Source: Hericium rajendrae (Eukaryota > Basidiomycota > Agaricomycetes > Russulales > Hericiaceae). From it: a DNA stretch of 64,000 bases. The notes beneath the pieces are model-generated. The model saw nothing but the letters and a program-made list of their open reading frames with translations. It searched no databases and was not told where the DNA came from. The DNA is taken from NCBI GenBank assembly GCA_033439255.1, contig CM065882.1, positions 1,798,001 to 1,862,000 of the forward strand, given 5' to 3'. This document shows positions 33,199-45,256 of this stretch, in pieces. The position numbers were made by a program, and so were the translations under genes. Each line of letters starts with the position of its first letter. The first letter of the stretch is position 1.

Positions 33199-34739
33199 AT
33201 GTCGTCCAATCACTTGTCTATCTTCTTTATCGGGGCGACTGGATATCTGGGATCCGAATTCCTCATGCTCTTAGCCCGCGACTTCCCTCAGTACCCGATC
33301 GTCGCCCTTTTACGACTGCCTACGTCTGAACGCGTCGCATCTCTCCAGGCAATTCATCCCAACGTCACTATCGTAGAGGGCACCCTTGACAGCGCCGACG
33401 TCATCCAGTATGAAGCATCCCATGCAAATATTGTCATCAATGCTGCAAGCTCTGACCACTTACACTCCGTGAAAGGTAAATGAGCTTGTGGTTATTCCAG
33501 ATTGATTTGTCTCACCCATTTCCCAATCATCTAGCTACACTCGCAGGATTGGAAAAGAATTCGGCCAGCAACCCGGGTAGTCCACCACTATATTTGCACA
33601 TCTCAGGATGTGGTATCATAAGTGACAATGCTCGGGGCGAGCCAGTTGATTCTGTTAGGCTCTGGTCCGACATAGGTCTCAACTTGAGAGAGTCGGTACC
33701 ATTTAGACTATGACGCTCACCCGTCCTCATGAACCTCCGTTTTCTATTAGCTGTCCTCCCACAAACATGCATCTTGAGTCAGATATTCCGGTAAGGCTGT
33801 ATGTTGCAACCTATAACCGCTTGTAGCTGGATGGCCACTCTCTAGATCGTGGAAGCTGGAATGCGCAAGGAGAACCCTGTGCGGACGATCATCCTCTTTC
33901 CTGGCCAGGTACATATCTATACGCACTTCATTCCATCGTTCATACATTAACTGTATCGCATCTCACTTCTTCATGCCAAACCTCCATCTTTCAATTAACC
34001 CTGCACAGATCTACGGCGTGGGAGAAGGTAATTCAGGTATTCAGATACGTCTGATTCTGATCTAATATATCTCCGTGGTTTCGCCCATAGGTATACAGAA
34101 GACCACGCTCTGGCTCCGCATTTTTTTGGATATGGCCAAGACGGTTGGATATGCCGGGACCTGGGGCCCTGGCGCTAACTCAATGAACAACATTCACGTT
34201 AAAGACGCCGCAGCGGGGATAGCTATCGTTCTGAGGGCCGCACTGGAAGGAAGGGCCGATGAAGGCGAGAATGGACTTTGTACGTGAGATTCTGACGTGA
34301 CCATACTGTTATTCACCATATTTCTACGAAGATTTCCTGGTCAGCATGGAGCCGAAGGTGACGTACCAGCAGTGGACTCAGGTTCTGGGTGATGTAAGTA
34401 CATTCATGATCCTGTCAGTTGAACATGCAGACTTCCTGATCGGAACCGGCATGCAGATTCTGCATGCGAAGGGTATCATCAAGGAGCCGGGCACTCGTCC
34501 TATGCCCCCGGAAATTGTTGATCCTCTTGGACATTGTGCGTATTTATCAGACGTCCCAGCCTCATGTCATATCGCTGATACTCTTCGATCCGATAGATGG
34601 CTGGTCCTTGCTCGGTGGAAATCAGTTTGCAAACCCCGAAAGACTTTCACGTCTGGGCTGGAAACCTGTGCATAGCGAGAAGGAATCTTTGTTGGATACA
34701 TTACCTGCAGCGATCGATGTCGCGTTATCGACCTTCTAG
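33199..34739 (+). CDS. Extended short-chain dehydrogenase (NAD(P)-binding)
   Basis: NAD(P)-dependent epimerase/dehydratase-like enzyme; substrate unknown. ATG at 33199, MSSNHLSIFFIGATGYLGSE, with the Rossmann GATGYLG motif at residues 12-18. Further segments: NIVINAASSDHLHSVK, YLHISGCGIISDNARGE, ENPVRTIILFPGQIYGVGEG, GYAGTWGPGANSMNNIHVKDAA and the last exon WSLLGGNQFANPERLSRLGW. TAG at 34737-34739. The GATGYLG and VKDAA motifs place it with fungal NmrA/isoflavone-reductase-like extended SDRs. One exon, about 33670-33780, does not join cleanly in frame with the obvious splice sites, which could mean a missed small intron or a lesion. Confidence 0.75.
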
Positions 34740-34973
34740 GATAATTATCAATGCCTGTCAGCAGAATCAAGCATGATTACTAGCCAATAATGGATGAGGT
34801 GTCCTCTACATACCAATGCATAATCATAGGTAAGGCTCGACACTTCTGCGTATTATACACGTAAGAAATTGTCTGCGGAGCAGAATGTATAACGCTTTCT
34901 TATCACATAACCACTACGCGGCCCTTGCATAGGCACCATTCAAGTCTAGCATGGAAAGCCGTTTGAATGACGA

Positions 34974-36261
34974 TCATCTGCCGAGAATGCAGCCCAACTC
35001 TGTGAACTTAGTCAGAAATGAAGTCGGAAGGCTTGAAGCACGAGCACATACCTGGCGTTTTACATATGCTACCGGGGTACTCGGCGACGTGTTGATGAAT
35101 TTCTCGAGTCCACTCTTGATAGAGACGCTGATTCGCCTCGCATGGCCTTTGTGCGTCATCGCGGTAGACGTAACTGTAGGCGTATGTGGGAACTCCTGCA
35201 CTGCCTTTTCCTCGGCTGGGATGGCAGCGATGATTCTGAGAGAGGGCGGCAAGGTCTTCGTCTTCTGCACCGCCGACCTCTTCATTGACGCCGAAGATGA
35301 TGCTGTCTCAGAGGCGAGGGCCTGGCCCAAGCTCATCGGTGCTACAATTGCGCGAGGTGAAACTGGAGAAGGGGCATTGAGAGCCCTCTCATAACGAAGC
35401 TCAAAGCTCGAGAAGGACTCTGCGGGTAGGGCGGCGTTGGATGAATGCTGTGCTGGCAGAGGTGAAGCTGACGATGCCGGTGCAGGACTACGCTGGAGTG
35501 GCTGATGGTAGTGCGCAGTTCCGTCATGCGATAGTCCGCTATGGGGCAATCGTATGTCTTCAAGATGTTCGAGAGGACGAACATTTCGAGCTCCGGGATG
35601 ATAGGCTGTCTGAACGACAGGCAGATGGATAGGAACCGGCTCAGGATGTTTGAACCGACAACCTGCGCCATGAAAGCAAGCAGGCCATGCCAGACACGGT
35701 GTATGCTTCAGATCTATGAACCGCACGATCAATTAATGGTGACCTCGGCGGACTCTAAACCGTACAACTTACACGGTACAGTATCAGCGGGGTGGACGTA
35801 GGGGCAATCCACGAGCTTGCATAGGCCATGGACAAACGCCCAGCAGTGTGTCGTCTTCTTGTGAGAAGAACCCGTGCCGGCGATAGATCCAGCGGATCCT
35901 GGCGTGGAATGTGAGCGCTCATCCGGAATCCCGCACAGCGACAGGTCATGGATGCTAAATGAAATATGATTGAGTATATTGGCATAGGAATAAAGAAAGA
36001 GAAAAGAACAGACAAATTGCACATTTCACCCATCGGGCAGTATCCCTTTGTCCTTGTAAAGTGCTTGCACAGTGCAGTCTTGTGCGATAAATGGCGGTAT
36101 CCGGTCGGAGCGGGTGAGTTTGCCATCATCGACTGGTAATAAATGTACGGCGCTCGGGCCCACTGATCCTGCCCCGGAGGACCGGCGGTTTTGCGGGACG
36201 AAGCATGAAGCGCGCCCGGATGCGACGAGCCTTGATTGCGGTAGAGCTTGCGACCAATCAT
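34974..36261 (-). CDS. CCCH zinc-finger protein, paralogue 2
   Basis: Same plan as 27905-29445. ATG at 36261 (MIGRKLYRNQG), finger 1 CKHFTRTKGYCPMGEMC then, across an intron, NFIH; finger 2 CWAFVHGLCKLVDCPYVH; finger 3 CLAWPACFHGAGCRFKH. Spacings equal those of paralogue 1 and two introns lie at equivalent points. The tail after finger 3 is serine/proline-rich and not alignable by eye. The upstream end could be longer. Likely binds RNA; targets unknown. Confidence 0.75.
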
Positions 36262-36304
36262 GAAGTCGACTGGGGTGCAAACGGCCTTGAGATATTTGGC
36301 TGCC

Positions 36305-37379
36305 TTAATATATTGCTGAAGGAATGACGTTTGGACAATCAGCCAAGGGTTCCACAATGCCCGAGGATCCAAACACGGATTCAGGGTCAAAGCGCTCTAA
36401 AGAGGAAGCATAGGTGGCAAGACGCGCCCGTGGCCCGGCGCAAATGCCGTGATGTGCAAGGGCCTTTTCGACTGGGGTGGCCCATGGAATGCAATTATAG
36501 CGTATGAAAAGATCCCACCCACTTGATATCGTTGTCACTGGGATGGTAGGCATGGCGGAAGTGAATGGAATGACTATGAACATCGACTAAGATTAGGCTG
36601 CGAGACGATGCGTAGGCACAATAAGAAGAGACGTACCTTGAGCGTGGATCTGACCAGCCGTAACAGTGATGTAGCCGCGTGCAACAATACGGTGATAATA
36701 GTTCAGAGGCGCATTCTTTGTGTTGAAAGAGAGCAGTTTCGAGATATTAGCATAGTGAGGCGACCCAAGCGTTTCGAGAAAAACGACTGGGACACGGGAG
36801 CAGTGGACATCATAAGCAGATGCGGAAGTGGTGTTCAAGAAGGATACGACCTGTCAAGGACATACGTGTCGGAAGGCAAAGCATTTCGCTAGTCCCGTCT
36901 ACCACATGAGTTCCATGCGATCAGAATTTGGACGCTGTGGGGTCAGTTATGAACAATGAGTCTAACAATGAGATATGTTCAATGACAGACTGATCAGGAC
37001 AAATTGTCTTCCAGGCGACGAGAAAAAAGGATCGCCGTTCCACCTGGTGACCTTGAAGCTCGTCTATTAGCAGTGAAAAGTCGTCTGCTAACCATTGAAG
37101 GGACGTCATGAGCTATCGAGAATGATATTACAGGGATTGCTTCAAGACATACGAAGCAATCCCTGTTGCGGACCAGGCGGTGTAAGGACCCGATAACGTG
37201 CATGCCCCCCAAGACTCTCGCACGGCGTACGCCTCCAAAGTATCAGGCGACATCGATCCAACATATGGCCCAGCGATGTCATGGTATCTTGCATTAGCAG
37301 CACAGCATAAAGCGAGTGGTATATTGGGGATGCAGCGAACAAGCCTATCAAATAGAACGCACCACTTTGCGTCAGTCAA
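36305..37379 (-). other. Unresolved coding region, minus strand
   Basis: Adjacent frames read like exons of one gene going left: a piece with SLQWLADDFSLLIDELQGHQ (36921-37109), NTTSASAYDVHCSRVPVVFLETLGSPHYANISKLLSFNTK and YITVTAGQIHAQ (36593-36838), and WDLFIRYNCIPWATPVEKALAHHG...LERFDPESVFGSSGIVEPLADCP (36305-36583). Plausible GT-AG sites lie between them. I do not recognise a family, and I cannot tell whether the gene is intact. It lies between CCCH paralogue 2 and MDP1, same strand. Confidence 0.4.
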
Positions 37380-37449
37380 TTCGTGACTATGACGGTGATA
37401 GCGCTCTGATAACTTACTAGTCTACAACAGAGGACACATGATGAAACAT

Positions 37450-38439
37450 CTACATACCTTTGACATCATCTCCCGCCGCATCTTCAATCACCTCCTCCGG
37501 GTGTCGTCTACGCCATTCTCCCAAACCGTGTTCGAAGGTGCCTGCATCTAGACCTTTACGCACCAGGACAAACGTCACGCCTGTACCAACACAATATGAG
37601 ATTCCGGTATAACGTTTCTTCAGACATCTACGCACCGAGGGCCTCAACATCCTTGTTTCTGCGTTCGTCGTCGAAGAAAAGCTGCGAACATTTATCAGAA
37701 AGAGTCCCATTATACGATTCTGTGAATGAGACTACCATCTCAGAATAAGGAATACCAGTTTTCTTATGCAGCTCCTTGAAATGCTTTATCTTAGAGCCTA
37801 AGACAAACATCAGGACAAGGCGTGGTCAAAATCGACGCGGCACATACCAGGGTATATCTCCATATGATCGAAGAACTCGATCGCGCGCATGGGCTTCGCA
37901 TGTTTGTCGCCCCCCTTTGGAGGCACAAGAAGAAGTGACAATGCTTCACGGGCTCTGTATGTTGCCTGGTGAGCACAGCGAAACACCGAGGCCGAATCAC
38001 TGCGTACAGGTCTGGAGCGGCCGTTCGTGAGCATGCAGCGATGATCACGCCCGAAGCCTTCGAACGATGGAGTATTTGTGGTACATCGTGGTAAAATGTG
38101 ATGCGCTCGTTGTAGCTAGGGTCGAGAAGAGAAAATAGAAAGGTGGATGAGCATGGCGAGGTGAGGTGAAGGTCGGCGCGCCTCGTGCTCACCGGTCGCG
38201 GACCTCGTTGAGCGCATCGCCTTCGCGTCTCAGTGGTGCTGTCGGCCCATTTCAGCTTCAGCGGAGAGGTATTGCAGACATGCACGCACGGGTGACATGG
38301 GTATCGATCCACAGATCCCAGAGCGTATAGCTTCACTTGTCAAGATGACAGAACGCATCAGTATCCTTATCCCCAGGTCAAGACCGCCGTAGACGCACTC
38401 TATGTCAAAAGCGATGAGTTGGGGGAGCCTGCTCGTCAT
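37450..38439 (-). CDS. MDP1: Magnesium-dependent phosphatase 1 (HAD superfamily)
   Basis: HAD-family phosphatase, in animals linked to protein-tyrosine and fructosamine phosphate hydrolysis. ATG at 38439, MTSRLPQLIAFDI. An intron (GTGCGT...GTGAAG) sits inside the catalytic motif and restores FDIDYTLWDLWIDTHV, giving DxDxT. Further exons: ERITFYHDVPQIL, GVIIAACSRTAAPDLAR (motif II Ser/Thr), MRAIEFFDHMEIYP, GSKIKHFKELHKKTGIPYSEM, LFFDDERRNKDVEALG (motif III acidic pair), VTFVLVRKGLDAGTFEHGLGEWRRRH. The end is near 37450; a donor-like GTATGT in the last codons leaves the exact stop open. Length about 210 residues, as expected. Confidence 0.88.
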
Positions 38440-39153
38440 GATCCTCGTGTACGAAGTGCACGGCCGGAGGTATGCTGTATGCGACCGGGACGTGGCATGC
38501 GATTGCGAGGCAGTGAGAGAACCACGAAAGGCGCCGGCGACGTGCACTTACAACATTTGGGCGTCTACTCTAAAAGCATCGAGACGGGAAGCAGACGGGA
38601 GAGGACGGGAGGCTTGACAGGCTTACATTTTGCTTTCATCGCTCTTCGTCAACACCATACGATATTTCAATATTTCATGCACAACTAGATACAAATGTGA
38701 AGATGATGTGGAAAGATAGTATAGTACTTTATGTGGAAGTATCACGTTTAGAGAGCCCAAGTCGAAGGAGCCACGATAGCAATGTCAACCGGAACCACAA
38801 CACGACTCGAAGCAAGTGGTCAAACACCTACAACAAAACATCGACATCAAATAGCATGCAACAGCACAAATAGGATTGGAAGCGAAGAGAACAGTCAATC
38901 AAATCAGGATGAACGAAGCGAAGGGGACTGCGAAAGCAAGAATAGAGCAAGAACAAAGCTTTAGATTAGCGAACGAATCTTTTTGAGATCTAAACACTGC
39001 AAGATCATAACATTAAATCACACTGTATGAGGGCTTGATGGCTCCTGTTGCCTGTAAGACTCATTTAGCGATACAGGAGAAAGAACACTCGACAGATTAC
39101 TCACTGCGATAAGCAAGAATGCAAACGCATATCAGCGACCCCGCATCAGCCAT
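38440..39153. other. Intergenic, MDP1 upstream and forkhead downstream
   Basis: No gene seen. The part next to 38439 should be the MDP1 promoter; the part near 39153 is the 3' region of the forkhead gene. Confidence 0.5.
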
Positions 39154-41923
39154 TCATTCATCACCGCGCCCCTCGCTCCCACTCTTCTCGTCCTCCTCCG
39201 GATCCTCGATAATCTCCTCGTCCGATCTAACATCCTTCCTATACTTCGCAACCAACAGCCCGCCCTCCATCACATACACCTGTCCCGCCCTCGGCGGCGG
39301 CCGCACGAACCGAGGCACCAGCGACCGCTCCGCCTCTTCCTCCTCACGCCGCTTGTCCGGCGCGGACAGAATCGCGCGGCCCAGCCCGCCCGCGCCCACC
39401 GCAGGCAGCGAGCTCTGCCCGAACGCGGCGCGGCCGAACGCGGGCTGGCCGAAGCTCAAGCTCGTGCTGCGCCCCGCGCCGCTCGAGCCCGGGCCCGGCG
39501 GCGGCGGCGTCTGCGTGAGGCGCATGGGCGGCAGCGGCTGCGAGAGCCGGCTGGCGGTGTTGTGCATCTGCGGGGACGGCAGGTTGTACGGCCGTGAGGG
39601 CGGGATGTGCGGCAGTACGGGGGGTGGAAGTTGAGGTAGAGTCAGCCTGGGTGGAGGAGGTAGGTTGGTGCGGGGCCGGCGGGAGCGGGAGGGCTGCTGC
39701 GACGTGCTGGGCGTTGGTGCAGTGGGGGATGTGGATGGATAGGGCGAGCGCCGGTTCGTCTGGCGCGTGTTGAGCGTGGGCGGGCGCCGGCTGTTGCCTA
39801 CGACGTGGCCGGAGCTTTGGCTGGAGGGGCGCAACTCGGGGTCGATGTTCGACTCGTCGATGGAAGGTGGATTGGGACGACGACTAGGTCCAGCCTGAGG
39901 ATGTTGAGCTTGTGATAGTGCGTACGACTGGGACGATGACATGGTGCGCGGTGGAGTGTCATCAAAATAGTCATCATCCTCAAGCTCGTCGACATGCATA
40001 TCATCTTCTCGTTGCCTTGACGGAGCCGGGAAAGTGTTTATAGGAGGCATGGGATTGAGCCGGAACGCGCGTTGAGACTCCTCATATGCTTGCTGCGCGA
40101 GCTGGCCTTTTGTGGGTTTTTTATTGCGTTTCCGGACGCGCTTGTTGCCTTCTCCCTGGTTCAGGTCGATCATCCAATAGCTACCTTTACCAGGCTCCGT
40201 GATGGGTCGCTGCACGCGAACGAAGCATTTCCTCAGAGATAGATTATGCCGAATCGAGTTCTAGAAGGCAATATGTGATCAGGACCAAGGCATAAGAGAA
40301 GACCGCGAAGCGCAAACTGACCTTCCACGCCGCATCCCCGGTCCTTTCTTTGAACCACACAAATCTGTCTTCGAGAGCCGCATAGATCTCCTGTAGCGTA
40401 AGTCTCTTCTTCTCGCTCCCATGGATCGCGAGTTTGATGAGCGTCGGCAGCGGATAATTCGGCTTCTCACCGGGCGGCGGATCCGCGAGGGACTCAAGCC
40501 CAATGCCCTCGATGTCCTCGTTGTCTGGATCGATATTCACCAGCTGGCGCAGCTGGCTCGCAGGGTCGGCCGTCTCTGGCGGACCCACCGACACCAACTT
40601 GCCCCTCGACTGAGCTCTGGGCGACGCAGAAGAAGACGCCGTGCGGCCGCGGCCACGCGGACGAGGCGGGGCAGAGGGGGGTGGCGAGACGGGATGCAGC
40701 GTCGGGACAGCCGGGCTCTCGCTGCGGAAGCCACCCCCGCCGCCCACTGAATCCTCGCCCGTCGCCCTGTCCTCCTCCCACTCCTCCTCCCTGCAGCTGT
40801 CCGGGTCGCGCGCGGGCTCTTTCCCCTTGCCTTTGCTTGTGGTGCTGCCGCGCGCGATGGGGAGGCTCGCCGAGTGGTGAAAGGTCTTCGAGTAGTCGCG
40901 CGTCTGCGGTCGATAGTACCCGCCACGCCGGGGTTGCCGAGGTGGCGCGTCGTATTGCAGGTGCTCGAGGCCGATGCGCCTGTTGTTATGGTCGTACGCG
41001 GGATAGCGATTGGGGTTGAATGAGAATGTGGGCGGTACGTGAGGGGTTGGTGGCTGCGGCACAGGCGGGCTCGGCGCGGACGGAGGTAAGGCCGGGGTAG
41101 GTGGGCCCGTGCTCGATGCCGAGATGGATGGGGAGACCGGTGGCACTGAAGACGAAGTGGCGATGGCAGGGCGTGCTCGAGCCGGGGTTGGCGCGGAAAG
41201 AGAGACGGAACCCGGCGCCTCTCGTCGATGCGCTTGGTGGGATGGGGGTTGCGGATGCGTCCTGGAATGGGCTGGTGGCGATCGGCGTCGCTGTAAGTCC
41301 TCCCGTCCTCCGTGCCCCTCTTCCGTATGGTCTATGTCCATCTCCTCATCTGACTCCTCGCTATCGTCGTCGTAGTTGGATTGAGTAGAGCCGCCACTGT
41401 AGTGGCGCGCATGTTGATAATGTGACTGAAAAACGCGATGATGAGCCGCGGAGTACATAAACACGAACGAAAAGGACAGATGTACCTGATGTGCCGCGAT
41501 CTGGGATGGACCCGACTCCCCCGAGGGCCTCGTGCCCGTCGTCTCGTCGTGTGCATGCGGATCGTGTTGATGAACGTGGTGATGGGCGGGCTGAGCCACC
41601 GAATGGGCGGGGTCGAAAGGGATGTCGTCGTCCGAGTCGTCCGAATCGTCGTCCATGCGCGAGTTGACAGAGCGCAGCGTCGGCGAGCGCTGAGACGGGC
41701 CATAAGACGGTTGTCCAGCGTGCTGGCGCGTGCTGGGGCCGGGCTGCCACGGGGCGCTGCCTGCGGAGTCGTCGTCAGCGTCAGAGTCGGACTCGCGTGA
41801 GTAGCAGCGGGGCTCGGGGCGGCTGAAGTCCAGCGCAGACGGCGTGCACGAGCGTCGGGGCGCGTCGGGCACCGCGCGTCGGGGCGAGAAGGGTCGGACG
41901 GGGGAATCGGGAGGAAGGCGCAT
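39154..41923 (-). CDS. Forkhead transcription factor
   Basis: Nuclear DNA-binding regulator. ATG at 41923 ([12 protein letters not shown]); the open frame runs further up but without an ATG. An intron near 41425-41486 joins IAAHQ to SHYQHARHY. The forkhead domain starts [44 protein letters not shown], then intron GTCAGT...TTCTAG, then [19 protein letters not shown] and [10 protein letters not shown]. The recognition-helix motif NSIRHNLSL is complete. Long disordered, proline- and serine-rich regions lie on both sides (about 460 residues before, 340 after), with acidic clusters. TGA at 39154. Which yeast forkhead it matches (Fkh, Hcm1, Fhl1) is not clear without alignment. Confidence 0.92.
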
Positions 41924-42600
41924 CTTTGAAAGGGAATGGGGCACCGACAAAGAAAATCATGGACCCACAACCCATCTAGTTGGCGCTGTGTTCTCACCAG
42001 GACCAGAGGAGTCCGTGGAATGTGGGAATGCCTTACTTATAAGACGACCAGCCGACCCCGAGAACAATGGACCCACAGTGGCAAACCTTGCACAAAGAAA
42101 TTGCCGCGTCACGCTCACCGTACGAAACAATCAGCACCGCGCTTCTTATCATCATCCCATACGTTGCCATTGTTCGCTGCGTTCGGAGTATCAGCAAAGC
42201 CGCCCCATGTCCAACCGCGACATGCGCTCACCTCCTCTTTTGGCTGCAAGTTGCTTTGAATCGGTAAAACGCGGCGGGCGTCTGCCGAAGACAACAAAGC
42301 AGGCCTTTCGGTATATCCCAGAGTGCACTGGGACGTCGACGCTTCGGAACGGTAAGAGGCAGGACCTGCTAGCCTCCCCCTTTCCAGCGTAGGTGCGGGT
42401 GCCCATGAGGTGCCCACGTTGTCCCCGGATTTCAGCGGACACGCCGCCCTCGGGCTATGCCAGGGCGGTAGCGGCACGCAGGGACGAGGATAATCCATTG
42501 CTAATGATGCTCCTGAAGAAAGAGTCTTTTTTCTGGCCTTTGAAGAAATACTGACCGTGGTTGTGCTCGCGAAAAGCGGTTTGTGTGTCCCAATTTGGTA
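41924..42600. other. Forkhead promoter region
   Basis: No supported gene; the overlapping plus-strand frames 41844-42392 and neighbours are antisense or random. Holds the forkhead upstream region. Confidence 0.5.
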
Positions 42601-42639
42601 ACTCAGTTACTCAGTAGGTTCAGCGTTTTCCTCCGTCGC

Positions 42640-44400
42640 GCGCACGCAGCACCTCTGCGCGCCCCATACAGCTGCCGTCCCTATCCAGACCCATTTCTCC
42701 AAGCTCGTAGGGACTGTGCCATCGCATCTGCTTCGATTTATCAGGTCTCGGAACTCTGCGAGGCGCTTTTTGGACAATGGAATCAAGGTCGCGGACAACA
42801 AAGCAACGTCGGGCCTCTCCGTCACGCGGTGCTTCTCCCACCACAGTCATTCCCTAGCTTTTGCAGACGCTCGCCGCAGCGTGGACCGCATCCCGGGGCT
42901 TCCATCCTACGCACGCACGGTCCCTGTCGGGGCACCCAATAGAAGCCCTCGCCGCCGTTCTCGCACCTCCATTTTGCTCGAGCTTCTGACGCGTCAGGGT
43001 CCTGTTCAGGTATCGCCACGCTCTGGACCATGGCCGATTTGAAAGCCTGGGATTCTCAGACCTCTTTCTCTCGCCGACGGTTCCATTTCACTAGCGGATC
43101 TGTCGGTTAACGCACCCGTTCTTAGCCACGCATGTCGCCGAGTCGTCAAGAGCAACTTCGTCTCATAATTGGACTTCGAAGGGCTTTTTGGCGATCAGGA
43201 TGGATGAAATGGAATCAGGACCCACACGAAAGCAGATGGCGGACGTGCACTTAGATAGTCAGTATCATGCTCAGTTCGCATCCCTGCTAGCGAACCCCCC
43301 GAGCTTACAGCTGTTGCCCCTGGGCCATCGCTCAGTCCCCAGTCTATTTACTCGCCCCCGCATCCTCACCTGATACGCCACCGCTGGATCAGTCTCGATC
43401 TGGAGGCATTGGATTTTCAGGCCCCCATGTCTTACCGACGGCGCCATTTCACCACCAGATCCATCGGTCAAAATGCATTCGCACATGGCCACGCATCTTA
43501 CCCCCGTCTCGAGGACCTCCCCATCTCTCAGACCCGGCGTCAAAGTGCTCATCCGCGATCACCGTAGACTCAGGGTCGTACCTGTACTTGCTCTTACAAC
43601 ACTTCACTCAATCCGCCCCTGACGTCGACACTCAGCCTCGCATCCCGCCGTATTGCTCAGTCCAAAACACTTGTCCTCGCCATGATTTCCTCCCCGCCAA
43701 CCCACGCCTCGCACCGAAGCAGCTTTCCCTTTCTATTCCGATGCGCCCGACGCCGCCTGATATGCGGCTTTACCGTCAGGGGCGCCTTGGGATCCTTGGA
43801 TTGACAACCCTGATGTTTCATCTCAGTAGGCCGGCAGCTTCCATTATTCCATCAATGGATCTATCGGCCATGCCCGCCACGTCTCTCGAGGACCGTCCCC
43901 TTCTCGTGACTGACTTCGGAGGAGTTCTCCGCGATCAGGACGGACAGCGCGGACCCATGCGCTCGCCTGTTCGATACATTGTGTTCGCCCTATCCATCGA
44001 TTCTCGAACGCGCAGCTAGCCGCGCTGTTTGGACCACCACTGCCACTCCATCCGCTCGCTTTGCCCGCCTGAGGTCTGCTTGATACGCCACAGCACCCTG
44101 GACCAGGGGCGATATGGAACAGATTCGTAGCCCCCAATGTCTCCTCTCGGTAATCGGCGACTCCATTAACCAGCGGATCTATCGGCCCACTTATGCCCCG
44201 CCCCGTATCTCACAATACATCATTGAAGGCCATCACTCACATCTGCTTTCGAAATTCGGGCTCTCCCGCGGTCAGGATGGACAACATGGACCCATCTGCA
44301 AGCAGGGCGCTGGCCTCCGGAGATGTACGTTCGCTACTACAACCCCTCATCCCGCTGGCATCGACTCGCGACATCGTGTTCTAATCTAGGGTCGAGTGCA
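42640..44400. repeat. Diverged tandem array, units about 320-390 bp
   Basis: At least four units can be aligned by eye, with starts at about 43009, 43371, 43758 and 44081; an older unit may begin near 42650. Each starts near (T)GATACGCCAC, goes on with a GGACCA..CGAT block, CAGCCCCCATGTCT, CCATT..CCA(G/A)CGGATCTATCGG, and ends near (G)CGATCAGGA(T/C)GGA..GGACCC. Identity between units is moderate and no frame stays open through them, so it does not look coding. Nature unknown. Confidence 0.65.
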
Positions 44401-45256
44401 CTATACAGATGCTCCCTGATGCCAACTACGCTCTGCATGACAAGCCAGCGTCGAATAGCTATATAGATTCAAGAAAAAATGCCAACTACGCTCCCCACAA
44501 AGCCCCCACCACCATCCCCTCGCGGCGCATCTGACCGCGCTTCTACATCATCTCGCCTCCCAACATTGATTCTGGATCTCACAGGATAGCCGTTGTAGCC
44601 CTGCAGTTTCTTTGTGCTCTATCTACACGGTTTGGTCCGTGCGGACTCGTTCCGTTGTCCTCCATGCCAAAGCGGCCCCGCCGTCGGTCTCAACCCGTGT
44701 ATTGCCAAATGACGCTTCGGCTGTAGAATGCACCTATAGCGCTAGCCGCACTGCCGTCGCGCATTTTCTGGCCGAATGATTGGTCGAATGCTTCTGGGGC
44801 TCCTTGCGCTGAAAGCACTGTGACAGCGGCGACACGGTTGTAACATAAGACCGTCGCAATACACACCGTGATAAGAGCGGGCTTTCTAGCAATACGTACT
44901 ACGTAGCCTCATGTACCCATACCACCAATCACATATCATCATGCGCAGGCTGCCTTGCGCGAAGCGTGCTCTTACCGCGTGCACACGGCCCGAGATACAG
45001 CACGCCACACACATAAGTTTTAAATGCATTAACGTCCGATGCCATTATTAACACAAAACAGAAGGCGAAACACGAATGGTGTACAGGCGCGCAGATGCAG
45101 GTTGGGACAGAAAATGGAAATGAAAATTGAGATGGAGATGCGAACGTGAGTAGCGTTACAGTGTATCTAGCCGGTTCCGGATGCGTCAAATCGTAAGTTT
45201 AGATAGGAGAAAGCACAGGCGGGGGCAGTATTACGGGAGGGCAGTGTGGGCCGCGA
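44401..45256. other. Intergenic stretch
   Basis: No gene seen. TGCCAACTACGCTC occurs twice about 60 bp apart (near 44418 and 44478), perhaps a remnant of the array to the left. Confidence 0.5.

Noticed and set aside
41332-41997. Frames overlapping the forkhead N-terminus
   Set aside because: Low-complexity shadows of the forkhead gene, whose frame contains the DNA-binding domain.
42640-44400. CRISPR-like or minisatellite reading of the tandem array
   Set aside because: Units are hundreds of bases, uneven and diverged, with no short constant repeat and spacer pattern; host is a eukaryote.
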